A DNA stretch of 64,000 bases from Apostichopus japonicus. Lineage: Eukaryota; Echinodermata; Holothuroidea; Aspidochirotida; Stichopodidae. Position 1 is the stretch's first letter, and the number at the start of each line of letters is the position of its first letter. Below, piece after piece: positions 48,449-63,300 of the stretch. The DNA lies in contig NC_092581.1 in assembly GCF_037975245.1 (NCBI RefSeq), positions 7,035,501 to 7,099,500 on the forward strand, read 5' to 3'. The notes under the pieces are model-generated. The model did not search any database. It saw only the letters and a list, made by a program, of their open reading frames with translations, and was not told where the DNA came from. Made by a program: the position numbers and the translations under genes.

Positions 48449-50544
48449 TATGGCGGGCCATCAGTCTCAAATCATGGGAGATCGACTTATACCGATTTAA
48501 ATCGACATATACCAGTTTCCTTCGACATATACCAGTTTCCTTCGACTTATACCAGTTTCATTCTACATATCATCGATTTAAATCGACATATACCAGTTTC
48601 ATTCTACATATCATCGATTTAAATCGACATATACCAGTTTCATTCTACATATCATCGATTTATTTTACTTATCATCGATTTAAATCGATGATAAGTAAAA
48701 TAAATCGATGATATGTCGAAGTAAACTGGTATATGTCGATTTAAATCGATGATATGTAGAATGAAACTGGTATATGTCAATTTAAATCGACATATCATCG
48801 ATTTATTCTACATATCATCGATTTATTTTACTTATCATCGATTTAAATCGATGATAAGTAAAATAAATCGATGATATGTCGAAGTAAACTGGTATATGTC
48901 GATTTAAATCGATGATATGTAGAATGAAACTGGTATATGTCGATTTAAATCGACATATCATCGATTTATTCTACATATCATCGATTTATTTTACTTATCA
49001 TCGATTTAAATCGATGATAAGTAAAATAAATCGATGATATGTCCATTTAAATCGACATCTACCAGTTTAAATCGATGATATGTCGAATTAAATCGGTAGA
49101 AGTCAATTTCCGTGGACTTATACCAGTTTCTAGCGTCTCAAATTGACATACTGTATACCTATTTAAATCGACATATCATCGATTTAGCTCATTAACATAT
49201 TCCAAATCCCGATTTCGGTGATGATTGACATGTGGAGATACATCACGTGTAGTCACCTGACAAGGCGGGCGAGTAATTTAATAGTTCCAAAATTACGAAG
49301 CTAGCAAGGGTGTTCATCATGGTTATATGTCAATGGTAATTATGAACAATTACTTGCAAAAAGATTTCGGTGTTACAATAAGGCTGAAATAACTGACATG
49401 TCAATGACGTGCAATTATCTCAATGTAAACTGGGCTTGTCTACTCGAACACGTGGCGCTATAGTATAGGAATACACGTGCAACGAATAGGCCCACAGTAC
49501 GTACACAGATGCAATTACCTACTCCAGTTACACCATAAACAAAGATGATATTGTTTTGCAGTGAGGCCTACTGTAAGGTTACGTTTTAATGTAGCTAAGT
49601 ATATACCCATGGGGTTTAACAGTTACAGTATTCAAGCTCAAATCATGCATTCCACTGTGCTCGTGTTTATTTTCAATTATTCGTCCGCCTTGTCAGGTGA
49701 CTACACGTGATGTATCTCCACATGTCAATTATCACCGAAATCGGGATTTGGAATATGTTAATGAGCTAAATCGATGATATGTCGATTTAAATAGGTATAT
49801 GTCAATTTGAGACGCTAGAAACTGGTATAAGTCCACGGAAATTGACTTCTACCGATTTAATTCGACATATCATCGATTTAAACTGGTAGATGTCGATTTA
49901 AATGGACATATCATCGATTTATTTTACTTATCATCGATTTAAATCGATGATAAGTAAAATAAATCGATGATATGTAGAATAAATCGATGATATGTCGATT
50001 TAAATCGACATATATATACCAGTTTCATTCTACATATCATCGATTTAAATCGACATATACCAGTTTACTTCGACATATCATCGATTTATTTTACTTATCA
50101 TCGATTTAAATCGATGATAAGTAAAATAAATCGATGATATGTAGAATAAATCGATGATATGTCGATTTAAATTGACATATACCAGTTTCATTCTACATAT
50201 CATCGATTTAAATCGACATATACCAGTTTACTTCGACATATCATCGATTTATTTTACTTATCATCGAATTAAATCGATGATAAGTAAAATAAATCGATGA
50301 TATGTAGAATGAAACTGGTATATGTCGATTTAAATCGATGATATGTAGAATGAAACTGGTATATGTCGATTTAAATCGATGATATGTAGAATGAAACTGG
50401 TATATGTCGATTTAAATCGATGATATGTAGAATGAAACTGGTATAAGTCGAAGGAAACTGGTATATGTCGAAGGAAACTGGTATATGTCGATTTAAATCG
50501 GTATAAGTCGATCTCCCATGATTTGAGACTGATGGCCCGCCATA
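48449..50544. mobile_element. Third foldback element, nearly complete inverted repeat
   Basis: The element starts TATGGCGGGCCATCAGTCTC and ends with its exact reverse complement, flanked by 6-bp duplications GTGTTA (48443-48448, 50545-50550). The left arm (to about 49285) and right arm (from about 49677) are inverted copies of about 0.85 kb, leaving a loop of about 0.39 kb. The outer part of each arm is a patchwork of the words ATCGATTTAAATCGAT, CATATACCAGTTTC and TTTACTTATCATCGATT. The inner part (for example CACGTGTAGTCACCTGACAA) is non-repetitive and also inverted. No protein is encoded. It sits between the two copies of a duplicated exon. Confidence 0.9.
48647..48716. repeat. Perfect 70-bp palindrome
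   Basis: The 35 bases before and after the boundary 48681/48682 are exact reverse complements, centred on TTTAAA, with no loop. Similar palindromes recur around 48845, 49010, 49940, 50110 and 50275 in the same element. Confidence 0.95.
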
Positions 50545-50550
50545 GTGTTA

Positions 50551-51811
50551 AGGGGGAAAACTGATCATAGTTTGTGATCTCAGCTGTCAAAAGAAAACAA
50601 AAAAATTGTTTGAGCTGTTGCATGGTGGTTTAGAGAGCTGTTTATCATGTTACTTGTACCTGTGGTACAGTAGGTCCGTCTCAGTGTGGGGCTGTGAGAT
50701 TTGTACAATAACTTTTGAGAGCTCTATATTCCTGCAGGAATTAGTGTTTTGTTGATTTGTACAATGAACAGACCTTTTCAAGACAGATTTATGTGCATGG
50801 TGTGAATAGTCAACTGGAGGCAGTCTGTCCTTTTTTTTTGGACATGTGAGAATAGGTTAAGTGCAAAGGAGATTCTTCCATATTCATGCAGCAACCTAGT
50901 ATACATTGAATAGCTGAACAGATTTTAAACTTTCAACAGCTTCATATCAAGTACACTACACACTTAAAAAGTTATTGATAATGACGATTTGGAAAATTTG
51001 GACTTGTCCCAGTGGAACATTACACCAACCAGAGATGTGTGAGCAAGGGCCACAATAGATTTGATAAAAACAAACAGATGCACTTGCAGGAAAATCTTAG
51101 AGTGTGAAACTTCTTTTTGTATGTCTTAATGGGAAGCACAATTTTACAGGTATGAAAGAATATTATTAAAATGAGAGCATTTCAGATTGTTAGATATTTA
51201 TTATATACTGTATGCTGTCACTTGTCTGAAGCATTTTGCATGTGTATGTCTACATGCATCTATTCCTGCGTACATGATACATACTGTATAGCTTTGTTGA
51301 ATTTGTATGAGCAATTGTACCATCATTATTCATTAAATTGGACCAGTGGAATCAATTGCCTTTACTTTTGACTTAAGCCAACATTCCACCATGAAGCTCC
51401 AATGTGAATTATCCACATTTTCAATATTCTTTTCATTAAAATATTTCAACAAGTGACATGATCATTGCATTTGGAATGTCTTTATTCATTTGGAAATGAA
51501 TTGAATGAAGAATGTTATGTTATGGATATGGCTAACCCATGTTGGAAAAAAATTGGGTGAGAGGTGAAGACAAATCAAGGTAGTATGGGTGCTATTATAA
51601 TTACACCATATATTCCACTCAATTGTTACAGCAAATTGAATTGTTAAGGAAAATAAGATTTACTTGTATACACCTACTGTATGTGCAACAGCTGGTCTTG
51701 ACATGGCATATCAATTGATAAACAATCACATGACAAAGATCTGAGCTGTATTGGGCATATTTGCTAAATATTGGAATGAAAACATAAAATTGATATTGAT
51801 CATAAATATAT
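50551..51811. other. Intron-like stretch, no feature recognised
   Basis: No gene, exon or repeat array was seen; probably intronic if the flanking exons belong to one gene. Confidence 0.35.
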
Positions 51812-52250
51812 GAGCAAATAACATGCATTATTCTGACTATCTTGCCAGTATATTGTTTTATAGAATGCTGTAAACAAGCTCTGTCTTCTGCTTTGAATTT
51901 TAGCGCAACAATTAATGAGAGTGATGGAGATGAAGATGATGTCCCTTTTTGCAACCGTCGTGACACTTCAAAGGGTCAAAGAGGTATGGACTGAAATCTC
52001 TACCATATGCATTAATGCCAAAATTTATACTTCAATATATATATATATATATATATATAGGAGGGATAGAATTATTTATGTTAATTCCTTTTATGTGTAC
52101 TCAATTATTTTTAGATCACACATCATTTCAGCACATGCAAAGTATATTTTAGCAGTGCTGCTCATTAGGTTTTAGTCTTCCACTGCTAACACCTGATAGG
52201 CAGTGACTGGTGGTTGTTTGTTGTATGGACATTCAATTCCAATCTGGTGC
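51812..52250 (+). repeat. Segmental duplication, copy 2
   Basis: It matches 47767-48395, interrupted by a TA microsatellite at about 52035-52060. Confidence 0.75.
51904..51983 (+). CDS. Acidic exon, copy 2 (open)
   Basis: Bounded by TTTTAG and GAG|GTATGG, this 80-bp segment reads ATINESDGDEDDVPFCNRR, then DTSKGQR. It enters after two bases of a codon and leaves after one. That phase joins correctly to the exon at 52892. The acidic run followed by a basic stretch resembles the region after the SET domain in some invertebrate SET proteins, but this is inference. Its duplicate at 47865 has lost the frame, so this copy is the better candidate for use. Confidence 0.5.
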
Positions 52251-52891
52251 TCTGAAATTGTTATTTTGAAACACTGTGAACAGGTTACCATCATATGGTC
52301 CTCTACAAATAGCAATATATATAAGGATAAAGATTTGGCCAAATCTCACTGGGTACCAGACTACCAGTTGTACTTCATTCTTACCGGCCCACCGATGCCA
52401 AAATGATTGTTTGTTTGGGCATCTTGACCAATCAACCCCAAATTTGTTGTGGTAGAACAGTACCAGGGATGGTTTGTCAAGAGGAATTTTCCTACACATT
52501 CAATTCTAGCAAATACTGTAGATATTACTCTAGACTCTACCCCAGCTCTTACCGTGGTCTGCTGAAGATCACTTAAATATGGGTCTGTGTCTGTTCAGTG
52601 TCTCTCTTTATGGGGACAGATGAAGCACTTGTGCATTGTGATATCATATAATATCAAAGCTGAATGCTTTTGCATGAATTTGGGCAATTATAGTAAGCAT
52701 GATATTTTAGTTATAGAAAGTGCTTCCATGTGTAGAGATGCCTGTTCATGGAAGTGCAGGAGAGTATAGATTGTATCAAGGATCACTTTATGTCAGTTCA
52801 CAATATTTTGTGTTTTTGTAAGTTTTCACTGTGATTTACTAGTACTGAGTACCTTCTACTATTTGATGTGATATGATATTATTTCTTACAG
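52251..52891. other. Intron-like stretch
   Basis: No exon or repeat recognised. It ends in an acceptor-like TATTATTTCTTACAG. Confidence 0.4.
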
Positions 52892-52963
52892 TAAGGAAGT
52901 ATACCATATGGGAAAAAGCCATGAGAAGAAATTACATCACAGGAACCTCAAAGAGGATGCAAG
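52892..52963 (+). CDS. Probable downstream exon
   Basis: It lies between TTTCTTACAG and CAAG|GTAGAA and is exactly 72 bp. Joined to the exon at 51904 in phase, it reads VRKYTIWEKAMRRNYITGTS, then KRMQ, with no stop. It leaves after one base, and an open segment after ACTACAG at about 53547 could continue it for about ten codons to a stop. The short, basic, Trp-containing sequence has no recognised domain. Consistent phase across two introns is the main support. Confidence 0.45.
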
Positions 52964-54202
52964 GTAGAAAAATCTGCTTAAATCACAGGAAGTCTTATCA
53001 AACCTTCCATTAATTGTGGATCCATGTTTGACTTTAGTATAAGTTAATTATAGGCACATAAAATGTCAGTAATTGGAACCTCAATTAATGGAATGGACCA
53101 TTTACTTTTAATCATTCAATCCAGCATTCCACCTACTAAAACCATGAGATTCAATTTGTAATCATGTATATTAGGCATATTAGTCATAAGCTAGACAGTA
53201 ACAAGTTCAATAACAAGAACTTTGTTGACAACTGTGTCTGCTATATATGCATAACATCCTATCATAATTATGGTTAGCCAGGCACAATACTGTTGACCAC
53301 TGCATGTATCTGTATGTTAGATTAAGCTAGTTTTCAGTAGCAACAATATTCCATGTGGGGTTCAGTGACATCACTGTATAGTTCATATTGTTAATAATCT
53401 GTCAAATTCTTAGAACAGGTCAGTGTTTCATTTTTGTTTTTTGTTTTTTTTTGGGGGTGGATATACATAGTAAGAGCCTTTGTCAACATAGGCTAACTTC
53501 TCAAGCCCATTCCTTTTCAAAATTTAATCTCTCGCCCTCACTACAGAAGGAAACTTGCAAGAGAGATTTGTCAGATGAGTCACAATCAGATATTTTAGCA
53601 CCCATGTTGTTATTATTCTGCTAAACAAATGTGTCAAATTATCCCTATTTTACCCTGAAATGTGCATGATCAGATGATTTGTGGACATTTGTGTTGATAT
53701 TAATTATTGGCATGTATTGAAACATAATGGTTAGCCTAGTTATAATATTTATTTGAGTTATTTTACATGAATATTAGGTCAAATGTCGTTTTTGCTTAAA
53801 CTATTCCGCACCAAATGCTTCTTACCTAACATGGCCGATGAAGTAGTAGCTCATGTATGATGTTAAAGAACGAGGTCATCTACGAGTCTTTTTTGATAAC
53901 ATATGTAAAAATTAAGTATAGTGTGGAAAACCACTTGAATTTAACTGTTAAATATTCATGTGAATAATGATATTGATCATATGGGGAAGGACATTATGTC
54001 ATCAATTATTCATGAGTGGTGCAGTGTTTTTACTAGGATGTTACAAATGGGGGAATGCCTCAGTCAGTTTTTTTTAATTTGTCGGCTGGGGTAGGGGGTG
54101 ATTTTCCCATTTTTTTTATTTATTTGTTTATTAAGAAGTCGCTAATACTTTGCTGATGTTTCTTTTTGCACCTAGATCAAAAAAAGATTAATGACTTCCT
54201 GA
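52964..54202. other. Intron-like or 3' flank up to the gap
   Basis: A possible terminal exon lies near 53547-53623 (CTACAG followed by an open stretch). Otherwise nothing is recognised before the gap. Confidence 0.35.
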
Positions 54203-54302
54203 NNNNNNNNNNNNNNNNNNNNNNNNNNNNNNNNNNNNNNNNNNNNNNNNNNNNNNNNNNNNNNNNNNNNNNNNNNNNNNNNNNNNNNNNNNNNNNNNNN
54301 NN
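54203..54302. other. Assembly gap (100 N)
   Basis: Exactly 100 N, a placeholder for unknown length, directly before the second 22-bp array. Confidence 0.99.
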
Positions 54303-57300
54303 TACGGCACATTCGATTGATCGGCACCGCACATTTGATTGATCGGTACGGAACATTCGATTGATCGGTACGGAACATTCGATTGATCGGTACCGCATAT
54401 TCGATTGATCGGTACGGAACATTCGATTGATCGGTACCGCACATTCGATTGACCGGTACCGTACATTCGATTAATCGGCACCGCACATTCGATTGATCGG
54501 TGCCGCAGATGCGATTAATTGGAAAGAACATTCGATTGATCGGTACGGAACATTCGATTGATCGGTACCGCACATTCGATTGATCGGCACCGCACATTCG
54601 ATTGATCGGTACGGAACATTCGATTAATCGGTAACGAACATTCGATTGATCGGTACCGCACATTCGATTGATCGGTACGGAACATTCGATTGATCGGTAA
54701 CGAACATTCGATTGATCGGGAGGGAACATTCGATTGATCGGTAACGCACATTCGAATGATCGGTGCCGCACATTCGATTAATCGGAAAGAACATTCGAAA
54801 GATCGGTACGGAACATGTGATTGATCGGTACCGCACATTCGATTGATCGGTACCGCACATTCGATTGATCGGTACGGAACATTCGATTGATCGGTACCGC
54901 ACATTCGATTGATCGGTACCACACATTCGATTGATCGGTACGGAACATTCGATTGATCGGTACGGAACATTCGATTGATCTGTACGGAACATTCGATTGA
55001 TCGGTACGGAATATTCGTTTGATCGGTACTGTACATTCGATTGATCGGTACCGCATTTTCCATTGATCGGTGCCGCACATTCGATTAATCGGTAACGAAC
55101 TTTCGATTGATCGGTACCGCACATTCGATTGATCGGTACCGTACATTCGATTAATCGGTACCACACCTTCGATTGATCGGTACGGAACATTCGATTGATC
55201 GGTACCGTACATTCGATTATTCAGTATTCGATTGATCGGTACTGAACATTCGATTGATCGGGAGGGAACATTCGATTGATCGGTAACGCACATTCGATTG
55301 ATCGGTGCCGCACATTCGATTAATCGGAAAGAACATTCGATTGATCGGTACGGAACATTCGATTGATCGGTACCGCACATTCGATTGATCGGTACCGCAC
55401 ATTCGATTGATCGGTACGGAACATTCGATTGATCGGTACGGAACATTCGATTGATCGGTACCGCACATTCGATTGATCGGTACCGAACATTCGATTGATC
55501 GGGACGGAACATTCGATTGATCGGTACCGCACATTCGATTGATCGGTACTCCATATTCGAATAATCGGTAACGAACATTCGATTGATCGGTACGGAACAT
55601 TCGATTGATCATTACCGAACATTCGTTTGATCGGTACCGCACATTCGATTGATCGGTACCGCACATTCGATTATTCAGTACGGCACATTCGATTGATCAG
55701 TTCTGTACATTCGTTTGATCGGTACCGCACATTCGATTGATCGGTACGGAACATTCGATTGATCAGTACGGCACATTCGATTGATCGGTTCTGTACATTA
55801 GTTTGATCGGTACCGCACATTCTATTATTCAGTACGGCACATTCGATTGATCGGTACTGAACATTCGATTGATCGGTACCGCACATTCGATTGATCGGTA
55901 CGGAACATTCGATTGATCGGTACCGCACATTCGATTGATCGGCACCGCACATTCGATTGATCGGTACGGAACATTCGATTACTCGGTAACGAACATTCGA
56001 TTGATCGGTACCGCACATTCGATTGATCGGTACGGAACATTCGATTGATCGGTAACGAACATTCGATTGATCGGGAGGGAACATTCGATTGATCGGTAAC
56101 GCACATTCGAATGATCGGTGCCGCACATTCGATTAATCGGAAAGAACATTCGAAAGATCGGTACGGAACATGCGATTGATCGGTACGGAACATTCGATTG
56201 ATCGGTACCGCACATTCGATTGATCGGTACGGAACATTCGATTGATCGGGACGGAACATTCGATTGGTCGGTACCGCACATTCGATTGATCGGTACGGAA
56301 CATTCGATTGATCGGGAGGGAACATTCGATTGATCGGTAACGCACATTCGATTGATCGGTACGGATCATTGGATTGATCAGTACGGCACATTCGAATGAT
56401 CGGTTCTGTACATTCGTTTGATCGGTACCGCACATTCTATTATTCAGTACGGCACATTCGATTGATCGGCACTGAACATTCGTTTGATCGGTACCGCACA
56501 TTTTATTGATCAGTACGGAACATTCGATTGATCGGTACCGCACATTCGATTAATCGGCACCGCACATTCGATTAATCGGTAACGAGCATTCGATTGATCG
56601 GTACCGCACATTCGATAATTCAGTTCGGCACATTCTATTGATCGGTACTGCACATTCGATTGATCGGTACGGAACATTCGATTGATCGGGAGGGAACATT
56701 CGATTGATCGGTAACGCACATTCGATTGATCGGTGCCGCACATGCGATTAATCGGAAAGAACATTTGATTGGTCGGTACGGAACATTCGATTGATTGGTA
56801 CCGCACATTCGATTTATCGGCACCGCACATTCGATTGATCGGTACGGAACATTCGATTGATCGGTACGGAACATTCGATTGATCGGTACCGCATATTCGA
56901 TTGATCGGTACGGAACATTCGATTGATCGGTACCGCACATTCGATTGACCGGTACCGTACATTCGATTAATCGGCACCGCACATTCGATTGATCGGTGCC
57001 GCAGATGCGATTAATTGGAAAGAACATTCGATTGATCGGTACGGAACATTCGATTGATCGGTACCGCACATTCGATTGATCGGCACCGCACATTCGATTG
57101 ATCGGTACGGAACATTCGATTAATCGGTAACGAACATTCGATTGATCGGTACCGCACATTCGATTGATCGGTACGGAACATTCGATTGATCGGTAACGAA
57201 CATTCGATTGATCGGGAGGGAACATTCGATTGATCGGTACCACACATTCGATTGATCGGTACGGAACATTCGATTGATCGGTACGGAACATTGGATTGAT

Positions 57301-60300
57301 CTGTACGGAACATTCGATTGATCGGTACGGAATATTCGTTTGATCGGTACTGTACATTCGATTGATCGGTACCGCATTTTCCATTGATCTGTGCCGCACA
57401 TTCGATTAATCGGTAACGAACTTTCGATTGATCGGTACCGCACATTCGATTGATCGGTACCGTACATTCGATTCATCGGTACCACACATTCGATTGATCG
57501 GTACGGAACATTCGATTGATCGGTACCGTACATTCGATTATTCAGTATTCGATTGATCGGTACTGAACATTCGATTGATCGGGAGGGAACATTCGATTGA
57601 TCGGTAACGCACATTCGATTGATCGGTGCCGCACATTCGATTAATCGGAAAGAACATTCGATTGATCGGTACGGAACATTCGATTGATCGGTACCGCACA
57701 TTCGATTGATCGGTACCGCACATTCGATTGATCGGTACGGAACATTCGATTGATCGGTACGGAACATTCGATTGATCGGTACCGCACATTCGATTGATCG
57801 GTACGGAACATTCGATTGATCGGGACGGAACATTCGATTGATCGGTACCGCACATTCGATTGATCGGTACCGCACATTCGATTAATCGGTAACGAGCATT
57901 CGATTGATCGGTACCGTACATTCGATAATTCAGTACGGAACATTCGATTGATCGGTACCGCACATTCGATTGATCGGTACGGAACATTCGATTGATCGGG
58001 AGGGAACATTCGATTGATCGGTTACGCACATTCGATTGATCGGTGCCGCATATGCGATTAATCGGAAAGAACATTCGATTGATCGGTACAGCACATTCGA
58101 TTGATCGGCACCGCACATTCGATTGGTCGGTACCGCACATTCCATTGATCGGTACGGAACATTCGATTGATCGGTACCACACATTCGATTATTCAGTACG
58201 GAACATTCGATTGATCGGTACTGAACTTTCGATTGATCGGTACCGCACATTCGATTGATCGGTACAGAACATTCGATTGATCGGGAGAGAACATTTGATT
58301 GATCGGTAACGCACATTCGATTGATCGGTGCCGCACATGCGATTAATCGGAAAGAACATTCGATTGGTCGGTACGGAACATTCGATTGATTGGTACCGCA
58401 CATTCGATTTATCGGCACCGCACATTCGATTGATCGGTACGGAACATTCGATTGATCGGTACGGAACATTCGATTGATCGGTACCGCATATTCGATTGAT
58501 CGGTACGGAACATTCGATTGATCGGTACCGCACATTCGATTGACCGGTACCGTACATTCGATTAATCGGCACCGCACATTCGATTGATCGGTGCCGCAGA
58601 TGCGATTAATTGGAAAGAACATTCGATTGATCGGTACGGAACATTCGATTGATCGGTACCGCACATTCGATTGATCGGCACCGCACATTCGATTGATCGG
58701 TACGGAACATTCGATTAATCGGTAACGAACATTCGATTGATCGGTACCGCACATTCGATCGGTATCGGATCGGTATCGGTACTGTACAATCGATCGGTAC
58801 GGAACATTCGTTTGATCATTACCGAACATTCGTTTGATCGGTACCGCACATTCGATTGATCGGTACCGCACATTCGATTATTCAGTACGACACATTCGAT
58901 TGATCAGTTCTGTACATTCGTTTGATCGGTACCGCACATTTGATTGATCGGTACGCCACATTCGATTGATCGGCACTGAACATTCGTTTGATCGGTACCG
59001 CACATTCGATTGATCGGTACGGAACATTCGATTGATCGGTACCGCACATTCGATTGATCGGTACCGCACATTCGTTTAATCGGTACCGCACATTCGATTG
59101 ATCGGTACCGCACATTCGATTAATCGGCAACGAACATTCGATTGATCGGTACCGCACATTCGATTGATCGGTACGGAATATTCGATTGATCGGAAAGAAC
59201 ATTCGATTGATCGGTACCGCACATTCGATTGATCGGTACGTAACATTCGATTGATCGGTACGGAACATTCGATTGATCGGTACCGCACATTCGATTGATC
59301 GGTACGGAACATTCGATTGGTCGGGACGGAACATTCGATTGATCGGTACCGCACATTCGATTGATCGGTACGGCACATTCGATTGATCGGTACGGAACAT
59401 TCGATTGATCAATACCGAATTTTCGATTGATCGGTACCGCATAGTCGATTGATCGGTACCGCACATTCGATTTAACGTTACCGCACATTCGATTGATCGG
59501 TACCGCACATTCGATTATTCAGTTCGGAACATTCGATTGATCGGTACGGAACATTCGATTGATCGGGAGGGAAAATTCGATTGATCGGTAACGCACATTC
59601 GATTGATCGGTGCCGCACATTCGATTAATCGGTACGGAACATTCGATTGATCGGTACCGCACATTCGATTGATCGGTACCGCACATTCGATTATTCAGTA
59701 CGGAACATTCGATTAATCGGTAACGAGCATTTGATTGATCGGTACCGTACATTCGATAATTCAGTACGGCACATTCGATTGATCGGTACCGCATTTTTCA
59801 TTGATCGGTACGGAACATTCGATTGATCGGGAGGGAACATTCGATTGATCGGTACCGCACATTCGATTGATCGGTACGGAACATTCGATTGATCGGTACC
59901 GCACATTCGATTGATCGGTACGGAACATTCGATTGATCGGTACAGCACTTTCGATTGATCGGTACCGCACATTCGATTGATCGGTACGGAACATTCGATT
60001 GATCGGTACGGAACATTCGATTGATCGGTACGGAACATTCGATTGATCGGTACGGAATATTCGTTTGATCGGTACTGCACATTCGATTGATCGGTACCGC
60101 ATTTTCCATTGATCGGTGCCGCACATTCTATTAATCGGTAACGAACTTTCGATTGATCAGTACCGCACATTCGATTGATCGGTACCGTACATTCGATTAA
60201 TCAGTACCACACATTCGATTGATCGGTACGGAACATTCGTTTGATCGGTACCGCACATTCTATTATTCAGTACGGAACATTCGATTGATCGGCACTGAAC

Positions 60301-63300
60301 ATTCATTTGATCGGTACCGCACATTCGATTGATCGGTACGGAACATTCGATTGATCGGTACAGCACTTTCGATTGATCGGTACCGCACATTCGATTGATC
60401 GGTACGGTACATTCGAATGATCGGTTCTGTACATTCGTTTGATCGGTACCGCACATTCTATTATTCAGTACGGCACATTCGATTGTTCGGCACTGAACAT
60501 TCGTTTGATCGGTACCGCACATTCGATTGATCGGTACGGAACATTCGATTGATCGGTACCGCACATTCGATTGATCGGCACTGAACATTCATTTGATCGG
60601 TACCGCACATTCGATTGATCGGTACGGAACATTCGATTGATCGGTACCGCACATTCGATTGATCGGTTCCGCACATTCGATTAATCGGTAACGAGCATTC
60701 GATTGATCGGTACCGTACATTCGATAATTCAGTACGGCACATTCGATTGATCGGTACCGCATATTCGATTGATCGGTACGGAGCATTCGATTGATCGGGA
60801 GGGAACATTCGATTGATCGGTACCGCACATTCGATCGATCTGTTCGGAATATTCGATTGATCGGTACCGCACATTCGATTGATCGGTACGGAACATTCGA
60901 TTGATCAGTGCGGTACATTCGAATGATCGGTTCTGTACATTCGTTTGATCGGTACCGCACATTCTATTATTCAGTACGGCACATTTGATTGTTCGGCACT
61001 GAACATTCGTTTGATCGGTACCGCACATTCGATTGATCGGTACGGAACATTCGATTGATCGGTACCGCACATTCGATTGATCGGTACCGCACATTCGATT
61101 AATCGGTAACGAACATTCGATTGATCGGTACGGAACATTCGATTGATCGGTAACGCACATTCGATTGATCGGTGCCGCACATTCGATTAATCGGTACGGA
61201 ACATTCGATTGATCGGTACGGAACATTCGATTGATCGGTACCGCACATTCGATTAATCGGTAACGAACATTCGATTGATCGGGAGGGAACATTCGATTGA
61301 TCGGTACTGCACATTCGATTGATCGGTACCGCATTTTCCATTGATCGGTGCCGCACATTCTATTAATCGGTAACGAACTTTCGATTGATCAGTACCGCAC
61401 ATTCGATTGATCGGTACCGTACATTCGATTAATCAGTACCACACATTCGATTGATCGGTACGGAACATTCGTTTGATCGGTACCGCACATTCTATTATTC
61501 AGTACGGAACATTCGATTGATCGGCACTGAACATTCATTTGATCGGTACCGCACATTCGATTGATCGGTACGGAACATTCGATTGATCGGTACAGCACTT
61601 TCGATTGATCGGTACCGCACATTCGATTGATCGGTACGGTACATTCGAATGATCGGTTCTGTACATTCGTTTGATCGGTACCGCACATTCTATTATTCAG
61701 TACGGCACATTCGATTGTTCGGCACTGAACATTCGTTTGATCGGTACCGCACATTCGATTGATCGGTACGGAACATTCGATTGATCGGTACCGTACATTC
61801 GATTGATCGGCACTGAACATTAATTTGATCGGTACCGCACATTCGATTGATCGGTACGGAACATTCGATTGATCGGTACCGCACATTCGATTGATCGGTT
61901 CCGCACATTCGATTAATCGGTAACGAGCATTCGATTGATCGGTACCGTACATTCGATAATTCAGTACGGCACATTCGATTGATCGGTACCGCATATTCGA
62001 TTGATCGGTACGGAGCATTCGATTGATCGGGAGGGAACATTCGATTGATCGGTACCGCACATTCGATCGATCTGTTCGGAATATTCGATTGATCGGTACC
62101 GCACATTCGATTGATCGGTACGGAACATTCGATTGATCAGTGCGGTACATTCGAATGATCGGTTCTGTACATTCGTTTGATCGGTACCGCACATTCTATT
62201 ATTCAGTACGGCACATTTGATTGTTCGGCACTGAACATTCGTTTGATCGGTACCGCACATTCGATTGATCGGTACGGAACATTCGATTGATCGGTACCGC
62301 ACATTCGATTGATCGGTACCGCACATTCGATTAATCGGTAACGAACATTCGATTGATCGGTACGGAACATTCGATTGATCGGTAACGCACATTCGATTGA
62401 TCGGTGCCGCACATTCGATTAATCGGTACGGAACATTCGATTGATCGGTACGGAACATTCGATTGATCGGTACCGCACATTCGATTGATCGGTACCGCAC
62501 ATTCGATTAATCGGTAACGAACATTCGATTGATCGGGAGGGAACATTCGATTGATCGGTAACGCACATTCGATTGATCGGTGCCGCATATTCGATTAATC
62601 GGAACCGCACATTCGATTGATCGGTACCGCACATTCGATTGATCGGTACGGAACATTCGATTGATCGGTACGGAACATTCGATTGATCGGTACCGCACAT
62701 TCGATTGATCGGTACGGAACATTCGATTGATCGGTACAGAACATTCGATTGATCGGTACCGCACATTCGATTGATCGGTACCGCACATTCGATTGATCGG
62801 TACGGCACATTCGAATGATCAATACCGAACTTCGATTGATCGGTACCGCATATTCGAATAATCGGTAACGAACATTCGATTGATCGGTACCGCACATTCG
62901 ATTATTCAGTACGGCACATTCGATTGATCAGTTCTGTACATTCGTTTGATCGGTACCGCACATTCGATTGATCGGTACCGCACATTCGATTATTCGTTAC
63001 GGCACATTCGATTGATCGGCATTGAACATTCGATTGATCGGTAACGCACATTGGATTGATCGGTACGGAACATTCGATTGATCAGTACGGCACATTCGAA
63101 TGATCGGTTCTGTACATTCGTTTGATCGGTACCGCACATTCGATTGATCGGTACAGCACATTCGATTGATCGGCACCGCACATTCGTTTGATCGGTACCG
63201 CACATTCTATTATTCAGTACGGCACATTCGATTGGTCGGCACTGAACATTCGATTGATCGGTGCCGCACATGCGATTTATCGGAAAGAACATTCGATTGA

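Noticed and set aside
48379-48711. Open frame of 110 residues (YRFKSTYTSF repeats), also seen reversed at 50330-50623
   Set aside because: It is the translation of the foldback arm repeat in both arms, with no protein features.
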